A stretch of DNA of 5,524 nt, taken from contig JAAWGY010000185.1 of NCBI GenBank assembly GCA_022795575.1, positions 1-5,524 on the forward strand, written 5' to 3'. The notes below the pieces were generated by a model. It was not told the origin of the DNA. It did not search any database and saw nothing but the letters and a program-made list of their open reading frames with translations. Positions 1 to 5,403 of the stretch are shown here, piece after piece. The stretch is from Angelakisella sp. Lineage in GTDB: Bacteria > Bacillota > Clostridia > Oscillospirales > Ruminococcaceae. Positions within the stretch are counted from its first letter, which is position 1; the number at the start of each line of letters is the position of its first letter. Both the position numbers and the translations under genes were made by a program.

Positions 1-93
1 CTGGGGAGTTTCGCTCCTGCGGGAGCGACCAGGGCCTGCGCGGCCCTGGACCTGCGGCCCGGTAGCCCGGGCGGGCACAACCTGTGGGACAGG
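1..93. repeat. Cluster of four GC-rich hairpins, no gene
   Basis: Four inverted repeats follow one another: TCGCTCC/GGAGCGA (11-17 with 22-28, loop TGCG), CCAGGGCC/GGCCCTGG (29-36 with 42-49, 5-nt loop), GCCCGG/CCGGGC (57-62 with 67-72) and CCTGT/ACAGG (81-85 with 89-93). The first two abut exactly. No T-run follows the stems directly, so they are not a standard intrinsic terminator. The stretch could be the structured 3' end of an upstream transcript or a dispersed palindromic repeat. The pairing is seen directly; the role is not known. Confidence 0.5.
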
Positions 94-128
94 CTGCTGT
101 CTTACCCCCCAGTCTTGTGCTTTTAGAC

Positions 129-143
129 AATTTTGCGGAATTT
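129..143. promoter_or_regulatory. Possible CodY-like operator
   Basis: The 15-mer AATTTTGCGGAATTT matches the published CodY consensus AATTTTCWGAAAATT at 11 of 15 positions. It sits about 38 bp upstream of the -35 box of the operon promoter. CodY senses branched-chain amino acids in many Firmicutes and controls their transport, so the location makes biological sense. However, the region is AT-rich, four mismatches is a weak match, and I cannot tell whether this organism encodes CodY. Confidence 0.25.
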
Positions 144-181
144 ATTTGTTCATGTTATTCAATGATTATGGAAAAACCCAC

Positions 182-210
182 TTGAAATCAGGGCCGGACG
201 GTATTATAAT
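182..210 (+). promoter_or_regulatory. Sigma-A promoter of the liv operon
   Basis: A -35 box TTGAAA (182-187, one mismatch to TTGACA) and a perfect -10 box TATAAT (205-210) are separated by exactly 17 bp, the optimal spacing. Transcription should start near 217 and give a leader of about 174 nt before the lipoprotein start codon. It lies in the only AT-rich stretch upstream of the operon. This is the strongest promoter-like sequence in the window, consistent with high production of a binding protein. Confidence 0.85.
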
Positions 211-216
211 GCAGAA

Positions 217-390
217 TAAGCCAAAAGGTACCCTTCTGTTGCCGCCGGCGGGCCTTTCCGCCGCGGTGTCTGCAAGCAGATACCGTGCCTTGGCCAAAAG
301 CAATGGGAAAAACTGCTTATTAACAAACGGACCGCATCCCTCCCGATTTGGCCGGTAGGGAAATCGGCGGCCCAAGAGGAAAGGAATCTG
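217..390 (+). promoter_or_regulatory. Structured 5' leader with Shine-Dalgarno site
   Basis: The untranslated leader contains two directly abutting hairpins: CGGCGG/CCGCCG (246-251 with 258-263) and a 10-position stem 264-273 with 276-285 that has one G-U pair, whose innermost pair is probably open to give a CAAG tetraloop. A third hairpin, CCGATTT/AAATCGG (343-349 with 361-367), ends 6 nt before the ribosome binding site AAGAGGAAAGG (374-384). The loop and first stem bases of hairpin one, CCTTTCC (253-259), are exactly complementary to GGAAAGG (378-384) in that site. I recognise no known riboswitch or T-box; a full T-box motif (AGGGTGGNACCGCG) is absent. The only ATG-started small frame inside (303-323, six residues) has no good ribosome site and no run of branched-chain codons, so a classical attenuator leader peptide is not supported. 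Confidence 0.5.
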
Positions 391-1602
391 ATGAAGATGA
401 AAAAGTTTACCGCGTGCCTGCTGGCCGCCCTGATGGTGCTGGCTATGACCGCCTGCGGCGGCAACGGCAATAACAGCAGCACCCCCGCCCCCTCCGGCGA
501 TGCCGGCAGCAGCACCCCCGCCGACCAGGGCAGTACCCCCGACGAAGAGAGCGGTACGATTAAGATCGGCTGCCTTGCCCCCCTCACCGGCGAGGTCTCT
601 GTCTATGGTATCGCTACCTCCAACGGCGTCAAGATGGCCGTGGATGAGCTGAACGCCCAGGGCGGCATCAACGGCAAAAAGATTGAGCTGCTCATCGAGG
701 ACGAAAAGGGCGACCCCACCGAGGCCGTCAACGCCTACAATAAGCTGATGGACGCCGGCGTGGTGGCCATCATCGGTGACGTTACCTCTAAGCCCTGTAT
801 CGCCGTGGCCGAGGTAGCCGCCGAGGACAATATGCCCATGCTCACCGCCACCGGCACCGCCGCCGAGATTACCACCATCGGCAAAAACGTCTTCCGCACC
901 TGCTTTATGGATCCCTTCCAGGGCCAGATTATGGCCACCTTTGCCGCCGATAACCTGGGGGCCAAAAAGGTTGCCGCTATGTACGACACCGGCTCCGACT
1001 ACTCCCAGGGACTGGCCGATTCCTTTAAGGCCCAGGCCGAGGCCAAAAAGCTGGAGATGACCGCCTTTGAGGGCTACGGCGCCGCCGATACCGACTTTAC
1101 CTCTATCCTCAACAAGATCATCGCCACCAACCCCGATGCCATCTTTGTTCCCGATTACTACGGCGACGTCTCCCTGATCCTGGGCCAGGCCCGGGCCGCC
1201 GGCTACACCGGCGCTATGCTGGGCGGCGACGGCTGGGACGGCGTGCTGGGGGTGATGCCCGCCGATAAGATGGACGCCACCAACAACGGCTACTTCTCCA
1301 ACCACTACGCCACCGCCGACGAGGCCGCGGCCGATTTCCTTACCAAGTACAAAAACACCTATAACCTGGATGGCAACGCCTTTGCCGCCCTGGGGTACGA
1401 TTCCGCCTACATTATGGCGGCGGCCATCGCTCAGGCCGGCTCCACCGACGCCGACGCCATCATCGCCGCCCTGGCTGCTACCGACCTGGAGTGCGTCACC
1501 GGCCATGTCACCTTTGACGATAACGGCGACCCCATCAAGAGCGTGGCCGTCACCGAGTTTAAGGACGGCGAGGCGATCCTCAACGCTAAGGTCAGCGCAT
1601 AA
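391..1602 (+). CDS. livJ: Branched-chain amino acid ABC transporter, substrate-binding lipoprotein
   Basis: This 403-residue protein is the extracytoplasmic receptor of the importer. Residues 1-21 form a lipoprotein signal peptide (Lys-rich start, hydrophobic core about 8-20) ending in the lipobox MTAC, so Cys22 should be lipidated and anchor the protein to the outer face of the membrane. A flexible Ser/Thr/Pro/Gly/Asp linker (23-54) leads to a type I periplasmic-binding fold of the Peripla_BP_6/LivJ-LivK family (about 56-395), opening with IKIGCLAPLTG and including the family-like stretches GVKMAVDELNAQGGING (79-95), LTATGTAAEIT (151-161) and YDTGSDYSQG (198-207). Length is normal for a lipoprotein member. 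The ATG at 391 is supported by GAGGAAAGG 6 nt upstream; a second ATG at 397 is in frame. The ligand is not proven: the segment GDVTSKPC (129-136), where LivJ has ligand-contacting residues, differs from E. coli LivJ, so another amino acid or amide is possible. livJ versus livK naming is arbitrary here. Glycine codons are almost all GGC. Confidence 0.93.
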   Translation: MKMKKFTACLLAALMVLAMTACGGNGNNSSTPAPSGDAGSSTPADQGSTPDEESGTIKIGCLAPLTGEVSVYGIATSNGVKMAVDELNAQGGINGKKIELLIEDEKGDPTEAVNAYNKLMDAGVVAIIGDVTSKPCIAVAEVAAEDNMPMLTATGTAAEITTIGKNVFRTCFMDPFQGQIMATFAADNLGAKKVAAMYDTGSDYSQGLADSFKAQAEAKKLEMTAFEGYGAADTDFTSILNKIIATNPDAIFVPDYYGDVSLILGQARAAGYTGAMLGGDGWDGVLGVMPADKMDATNNGYFSNHYATADEAAADFLTKYKNTYNLDGNAFAALGYDSAYIMAAAIAQAGSTDADAIIAALAATDLECVTGHVTFDDNGDPIKSVAVTEFKDGEAILNAKVSA

Positions 1603-1677
1603 GCGGCTCCTTCCCCCCGTCCCCCGGAGAGAGCCGGGAAAAAAGGCGGCTTCTTTGGGCGGGCGGAGCGAAAAGGC

Positions 1678-1706
1678 TTGACATTTTGCAAAAGAATGTC
1701 CACAAT
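1678..1706 (+). promoter_or_regulatory. Internal promoter for livHMGF
   Basis: A perfect -35 box TTGACA (1678-1683) is followed at 17 bp by CACAAT (1701-1706, four of six matches to TATAAT). Start would be near 1713, inside the terminator hairpin that follows. The spacer contains the perfect palindrome TTTTGCAAAA (1684-1693) and is framed by GACATT/AATGTC (1680-1685 with 1695-1700), which may be an operator. The promoter would let the membrane and ATPase genes be expressed despite the terminator. The -35 box is convincing and the -10 box is moderate. Confidence 0.55.
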
Positions 1707-1745
1707 GGGGTAGGGCAGTGGTCTGCTCTGCCCCATTGCGTTTTT
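1703..1745 (+). terminator. Intrinsic terminator between lipoprotein gene and livH
   Basis: The arms 1703-1718 and 1723-1738 form a continuous 16-bp stem with two G-U pairs and a TGGT loop. The outer part is CAATGGGG/CCCCATTG. Two bases later comes TTTTT (1741-1745). It lies 100 nt after the lipoprotein stop codon. In LIV operons a partial terminator here is a plausible way to give more binding protein than permease. Readthrough or the overlapping promoter must supply livHMGF. Confidence 0.82.
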
Positions 1746-1802
1746 GAATGCTTTGGGTGTGATTTCTTGTAAACCAGACAGAACAGGAGGGAACGACTGC
1801 GT

Positions 1803-2693
1803 ATGGATCTGATTGTATTCATCAAGCAGCTTGTCAACGGGGTACAGGTGGGGAGCATCTACGCCCTGGTGGCCCTGGGGTATACCATGGTGTACGGTAT
1901 TGTCAAGCTCATCAACTTTGCCCATGGCGATTTTATTATGGTGGGGGGGTATGTGGTGGTTTTTACCACCCCCTTCCTGGCCGGGCTGGGGCTGCCCGCC
2001 TGGCTCTGCATCCTTGTTGCGGTGGCGGTGTGCAGCCTCATCGGCGTTCTTACCGAAAGGATCGCCTATAAGCCCCTGCGGGGCGCCCCCAGCCTTTCGG
2101 TGCTGATTACCGCCATCGCGGTAAGCCTCTGCCTCCAGAACATGGCCCTCATCTTCTTCTCCTCCTCCCCCCGGCCCATGAGCGCCGTTTTCGCCATGGA
2201 GCCTGTCACCATCGGCAGCATCCAGTTTTCCGGCATCAGCATCCTGACCATCCTGATGTCGGTGGCGCTGATGGTGGCCCTCCAGCTCTTTATTAAAAAG
2301 ACCCGGATGGGCAAGGCCATGCGCGCCGTTTCGGAGGACAGCCAGGCCGCCATCCTGATGGGCATCAGCACCAACAAGACCATCAGCCTCACCTTTGCCA
2401 TCGGCTCCGGGCTGGCGGCCATGGCGGCGGTGATGTACTGCTCCGCCTACCCCCAGGTGCAGCCCTACATGGGCTCGATGCTGGGCCTCAAGGCCTTTAT
2501 CGCCGCGGTGCTGGGGGGTATCGGCAGCATCCCCGGGGCGATGCTGGGGGGCGTCCTCATCGGCTTGGTGGAAAGCCTTACCCGGCACTTTAACTCCCAG
2601 CTGGCCGACGCGGTGGTCTTTGCCATCCTGATCGTGGTGCTGCTGGTCAAGCCGGCGGGCATCATGGGCAAAAACGTGGGCGAGAAAGTGTAG
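1803..2693 (+). CDS. livH: Branched-chain amino acid ABC transporter, permease LivH
   Basis: LivH is one of the two different membrane subunits that form the translocation channel with LivM. The 296-residue length is typical of the family. About eight hydrophobic segments are visible, roughly 12-32, 47-62, 66-84, 97-119, 145-163, 193-215, 228-254 and 268-284. Family marks include ALGYTMVYGIVKLINFAHGD (23-42), the cytoplasmic stretch MGKAMRAVSEDSQAAILMGI (169-188) that should contact an ATPase subunit, and GLKAFIAAVLGGIGSIPGA (228-246). The start at 1803 is preceded by AGGAGG (1785-1790) at a slightly long 12-nt spacing; an in-frame CTG at 1797 would have shorter spacing, but an ATG is far more likely. 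livM follows after 8 nt. Glycine codon choice is looser than in the lipoprotein gene. Confidence 0.95.
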   Translation: MDLIVFIKQLVNGVQVGSIYALVALGYTMVYGIVKLINFAHGDFIMVGGYVVVFTTPFLAGLGLPAWLCILVAVAVCSLIGVLTERIAYKPLRGAPSLSVLITAIAVSLCLQNMALIFFSSSPRPMSAVFAMEPVTIGSIQFSGISILTILMSVALMVALQLFIKKTRMGKAMRAVSEDSQAAILMGISTNKTISLTFAIGSGLAAMAAVMYCSAYPQVQPYMGSMLGLKAFIAAVLGGIGSIPGAMLGGVLIGLVESLTRHFNSQLADAVVFAILIVVLLVKPAGIMGKNVGEKV

Positions 2694-2701
2694 GTGGGCA
2701 G

Positions 2702-3736
2702 ATGATGAAAACAAAGCAGCAGATCCTAAAAAGCTACGCCATCAACCTGGCGGCGTCGGTGCTGATCTACGCCGTCCTCCTCTACGCCATGAGCAGCGGC
2801 TCCATCACCCGCTACCTCCGGGGCATTCTGATGACCATCTTCATCAACATCATCCTGGCCGCCTCCCTGAACCTTACCACCGGCTTTTTGGGGCAGATCG
2901 CCCTGGGCCACGCCGGGTTTATGTCCATCGGGGCCTACTCCGCCGCCCTCTTTGTCAAGTACATCGAGAGCACCGGCGTTGTGCTGCTGGCCGACGGCAG
3001 CCCCACCCCCCAGGGCCAGCTCTTCTTTGTGCTGTCGCTGCTGCTGGGGGGATGTCTGGCGGCGGTGTTCGGGCTGCTGGTGGGCATCCCGGCCCTGCGC
3101 CTCAAGGGGGATTACCTGGCCATTATCACCCTGGGCTTTGGGGAGATTATCCGCTCCCTCATCGAAAACCTTTCCTTTACCGGCGGCGCCCAGGGGCTGA
3201 AGAAGATCCCCCGGCTGGCCACCCTGGACACGGTGTACATGATTATGGCCCTGTGCGTGGTGGTGATGTTTACCCTGGTCCGCAGCCGCCACGGCCTGGC
3301 CATTACCGCCATCCGGGAGGACGACATCGCCTCCGAGGCCTCGGGCATCCACAACACCTACTACAAGGTGCTGGCCTTTACGGTGGCCGCCTTTTTTGCC
3401 GGCATCGCCGGGGGCATCTACGCCCAGTACCTGGGGGTGCTGGGGGCGGCCAACTTTAACTTCAACAAGTCCATCGATATCCTGGTGATGGTGGTGCTGG
3501 GCGGCATGGGCTCCCTCACCGGCTCCATTGTGGCCGCTATCGGCCTTACCGCCCTGCCGGAGCTGCTGCGGTTCATCCCCAATTTCTCGGATTACCGGAT
3601 GCTCATCTACTCCATCGTCCTCATTATCGTGATGATCTTTAAGCCCTCCGGCCTGCTGGGCCGGTACGAATTCTCCCTGACCCGGGTGCTGGAAGGCCTC
3701 TCCGGCAGGGGCAGGAAAGGAGGCGCCGGGAAATGA
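2702..3736 (+). CDS. livM: Branched-chain amino acid ABC transporter, permease LivM
   Basis: LivM is the second channel subunit, partner of LivH. The 344-residue protein has about eight or nine hydrophobic segments. It carries the LivM marks LNLTTGFLGQIALGHAGFMS (56-75), LKGDYLAIITLGFGEIIRS (134-152), TGGAQGL (160-166), the cytoplasmic coupling stretch ITAIREDDIASEASGI (201-216) and VVLGGMGSLTGS (264-275). Two ATGs stand in tandem at 2702 and 2705. The ribosome site AGGTGG (2692-2697), which overlaps the livH stop codon, is 4 nt from the first and 7 nt from the second, so the true start may be 2705 (343 residues). The Gly/Arg/Lys-rich tail (about 335-344) contains the codons that form the AAAGGAGG ribosome site of livG, so its composition probably reflects that constraint. 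The stop overlaps the livG start as ATGA, which suggests translational coupling. Confidence 0.95.
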   Translation: MMKTKQQILKSYAINLAASVLIYAVLLYAMSSGSITRYLRGILMTIFINIILAASLNLTTGFLGQIALGHAGFMSIGAYSAALFVKYIESTGVVLLADGSPTPQGQLFFVLSLLLGGCLAAVFGLLVGIPALRLKGDYLAIITLGFGEIIRSLIENLSFTGGAQGLKKIPRLATLDTVYMIMALCVVVMFTLVRSRHGLAITAIREDDIASEASGIHNTYYKVLAFTVAAFFAGIAGGIYAQYLGVLGAANFNFNKSIDILVMVVLGGMGSLTGSIVAAIGLTALPELLRFIPNFSDYRMLIYSIVLIIVMIFKPSGLLGRYEFSLTRVLEGLSGRGRKGGAGK

Positions 3737-4506
3737 GCAGCGTTCCTGTCATCAAGGCGGAGCACCTGGGCATCACCTTTGGGGGGCTCCACGCCGTCAG
3801 CGATTTTAACATGGAGATGAACGAGGGGGAGCTGGTGGGCCTCATCGGCCCCAACGGGGCGGGCAAGACCACCGTCTTTAACCTCCTTACCGGGGTGTAC
3901 CAGCCCACCGAGGGCAGTTTCTACCTCCGGGGCAAATCCATGCTGGGCAAAAAGCCCCACCAGATGGTGGAGGAGGGCATCGCCCGGACCTTCCAGAACA
4001 TCCGGCTTTTTAAGGACCTGACGGTGCTGGAAAACGTCAAGGTGGCCTTTAACCAGCGGATGCGGTATTCGGTGCTGGGGGGCATCCTCCGGCTGCCGGG
4101 GTACTGGCGGGAGGAGGCGGAGATCGACGCCAGGGCCAGGGAGATCCTCTCGGTCTTCCACATGGAGGACGAGGTGGAACAGCGGGCCAAAAACCTGCCC
4201 TACGGCCGGCAGCGGAAGCTGGAGATTGCCCGGGCCATTGCCACCGGGGCCAAGATCCTGCTGCTGGATGAGCCCGCCGCCGGCATGAACCCCACCGAGA
4301 CCGCCGAGCTCATGGAGGCCATCACCCTGATCCGCACCCGGTTTGGGGTTTCCATCCTCCTCATCGAGCACGACATGAGCCTGGTGATGAGCATCTGCGA
4401 ACGGCTGATTGTCATCGACTACGGCCAGATCATCGCTGCGGGCACCCCCTACGAGGTGGCCAACAATCCCAAGGTCATCGGGGCCTACCTGGGCAAGGAA
4501 GAGTAA
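3733..4506 (+). CDS. livG: Branched-chain amino acid ABC transporter, ATP-binding protein LivG
   Basis: LivG is one of the two ATPases that power the importer on the cytoplasmic side. At 257 residues it has the usual LivG length. Visible motifs, in order: Walker A GPNGAGKTT (39-47), Q-loop Gln88 in ARTFQNIRLF, signature LPYGRQR (155-161, the LivG variant of LSGGQ), Walker B ILLLDEP (175-181), D-loop AAGMNP and H-loop His213 in IEHDM. A helical insert (about 108-135) and the C-terminal stretch GTPYEVANNPKVIGAYLG (237-254), typical of the BCA_ABC_TP_C tail, separate it from LivF. All catalytic residues are present. The start ATG overlaps the livM stop by 4 nt and has AAAGGAGG (3716-3723) 9 nt upstream. 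livF begins 13 nt after its stop. Confidence 0.96.
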   Translation: MSSVPVIKAEHLGITFGGLHAVSDFNMEMNEGELVGLIGPNGAGKTTVFNLLTGVYQPTEGSFYLRGKSMLGKKPHQMVEEGIARTFQNIRLFKDLTVLENVKVAFNQRMRYSVLGGILRLPGYWREEAEIDARAREILSVFHMEDEVEQRAKNLPYGRQRKLEIARAIATGAKILLLDEPAAGMNPTETAELMEAITLIRTRFGVSILLIEHDMSLVMSICERLIVIDYGQIIAAGTPYEVANNPKVIGAYLGKEE

Positions 4507-4519
4507 GGAGGAGCCGCGG

Positions 4520-5233
4520 ATGAAAGAGATGCTGAAGGTTACAGACCTCAACGTAAACTATGGGGCGATCCACGCCATCCACAACGTCAGCCTGACGGTA
4601 AACGAGGGGGAGATCGTCTCCCTGATCGGGGCCAACGGGGCGGGCAAGACCACCATCCTCCACACCATTACCGGCCTGCAAAAGGCGTCCGGCGGCAGCG
4701 TGCTGTTTGAGGGCACCGAGCTGCTCACCACCGAGCCCCACCGCATCGTCACCATGGGGATGGCCCACGTGCCGGAGGGACGCCACGTCTTTGCCCAGAT
4801 GACCGTCACCGAAAACCTGGAGATGGGGGCGTTCTTCCGCCGGGACCGGGAGCAGATAGAGAAGGACATGGCCGACGTGCTGCGGCGGTTCCCCCGGCTG
4901 GCGGAGCGGAGCCGGCAGCTGGCGGGGACCCTCTCCGGCGGGGAGCAGCAGATGCTGGCGGTGGGCCGGGCGCTGATGAGCCACCCCCGGATCCTGCTGC
5001 TGGATGAGCCCTCCATGGGGCTGTCGCCGCTGCTGGTCAAGGAGATTTTCACCACCATCGAGGAGGTGAACCGGGAGGGTGTCACCATCCTGCTGGTGGA
5101 GCAGAACGCCAAGATGGCCCTTTCCATCGCCAACCGGGCCTATGTGCTGGAAACCGGGGACGTGGTGATGGAGGGGGAGGGCCAGGCCATGCTCCGGGAC
5201 GACAACGTGCGGAAGGCCTACCTGGGGGCCTGA
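4520..5233 (+). CDS. livF: Branched-chain amino acid ABC transporter, ATP-binding protein LivF
   Basis: LivF is the second ATPase and should pair with LivG under the LivH-LivM channel. Its 237 residues match the family length. Motifs: Walker A GANGAGKTT (37-45), VPEGRHVF (84-91) with Glu86 at the Q-loop position, signature LSGGE (138-142), Walker B ILLLDEP (158-164), D-loop SMGLSP and VEQN (193-196) with Gln195 where most ABC ATPases have His. The Glu and Gln substitutions are normal for LivF proteins and identify it against LivG. The frame is open further upstream to an ATG at 4409, but that would add 37 residues of shadow translation inside livG. The ATG at 4520, with AAGGAGGAG (4505-4513) just before it, is clearly the start. 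This is the last gene of the operon. Confidence 0.96.
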   Translation: MKEMLKVTDLNVNYGAIHAIHNVSLTVNEGEIVSLIGANGAGKTTILHTITGLQKASGGSVLFEGTELLTTEPHRIVTMGMAHVPEGRHVFAQMTVTENLEMGAFFRRDREQIEKDMADVLRRFPRLAERSRQLAGTLSGGEQQMLAVGRALMSHPRILLLDEPSMGLSPLLVKEIFTTIEEVNREGVTILLVEQNAKMALSIANRAYVLETGDVVMEGEGQAMLRDDNVRKAYLGA

Positions 5234-5268
5234 TCCCCGGCGGACCGCCGCCATGGCAGCCAGAAAAG

Positions 5269-5311
5269 CAAGCGGCAGGGCCTGTGCCAAGGTGCGGGGC
5301 CCTGCCGCTTG
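5269..5311. terminator. Long hairpin after livF, possible leftward terminator
   Basis: CAAGCGGCAGGGCC (5269-5282) and its exact complement (5298-5311) form a perfect 14-bp stem with a 15-nt loop, starting 36 nt after the livF stop. On the + strand no T-run follows, so it would not be a standard terminator for livF, though it may stabilise the mRNA end. On the - strand the stem is followed by CTTTTCTG, so it better fits an intrinsic terminator for leftward transcripts. No leftward gene is visible within the window. Confidence 0.55.
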
Positions 5312-5341
5312 ATGATGTCGGGCAAAGGGGCAGGGCTTCGC

Positions 5342-5366
5342 CGCCCCATGCGCCGGGGGCGTTTTT
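5342..5366 (+). terminator. Intrinsic terminator of the liv operon
   Basis: CGCCCC (5342-5347) and GGGGCG (5356-5361) form a 6-bp all-GC stem with an 8-nt loop, followed at once by TTTTT (5362-5366). It lies about 110 nt after the livF stop. An upstream competing hairpin, 5327-5347 (GGGGC/GCCCC outer arms), shares its left arm and could modulate it. Confidence 0.65.
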
Positions 5367-5370
5367 GGTG

Positions 5371-5399
5371 TGGCGGAAGCCGTCGCTTTGTGGTATCAT
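5371..5399 (+). promoter_or_regulatory. Possible extended -10 promoter reading out of the window
   Basis: TGGTATCAT (5391-5399) matches an extended -10 element (TGn plus TATCAT, five of six matches). The hexamer 17 bp upstream, TGGCGG (5371-5376), is a poor -35 box. It directly follows the operon terminator, so it could start a transcript into the next region, but no gene start is visible before the window ends. Confidence 0.3.
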
Positions 5400-5403
5400 G
5401 GTT

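Noticed and set aside
146..358. A 70-residue + strand frame upstream of the lipoprotein gene
   Set aside because: It runs through the -35 and -10 boxes, has no ribosome site and no domain. Its first codons would not be in the predicted transcript.
324..360. Possible T-box remnant (GGACCGC near 329-335 and TAGGG at 356-360)
   Set aside because: The order and spacing do not match the T-box consensus, no specifier stem is evident, and no intrinsic terminator follows before the start codon.
1623..1656. Small hairpins just after the lipoprotein stop (CCCGG/CCGGG and AGCCG/CGGCT)
   Set aside because: Only 5-bp stems with no proper T-run. The 16-bp stem at 1703-1738 is the clear terminator.
166..2714. 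Two very long open frames on the - strand (166-1506, 446 residues; 1431-2714, 427 residues)
   Set aside because: They lie antisense to livJ and livH and are Gly/His/Val-rich translations with no domain. Long antisense frames are expected where third positions are nearly all G or C.
4409..4519. N-terminal extension of LivF by 37 residues
   Set aside because: The extra sequence is an out-of-frame reading of the livG end, and the strong ribosome site at 4505-4513 points to the start at 4520.
4520..5233. LivF lacks the usual Q-loop Gln and H-loop His
   Set aside because: Glu in VPEGR and Gln in VEQN are the normal residues of the LivF subfamily, so this is not a degenerate ATPase.
2726..5290. 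Further - strand open frames opposite livM, livG and livF (for example 3607-4551 and 4475-5290)
   Set aside because: Same cause: mirror frames of GC-biased codons, His/Gln/Pro-rich and without recognisable motifs or ribosome sites.
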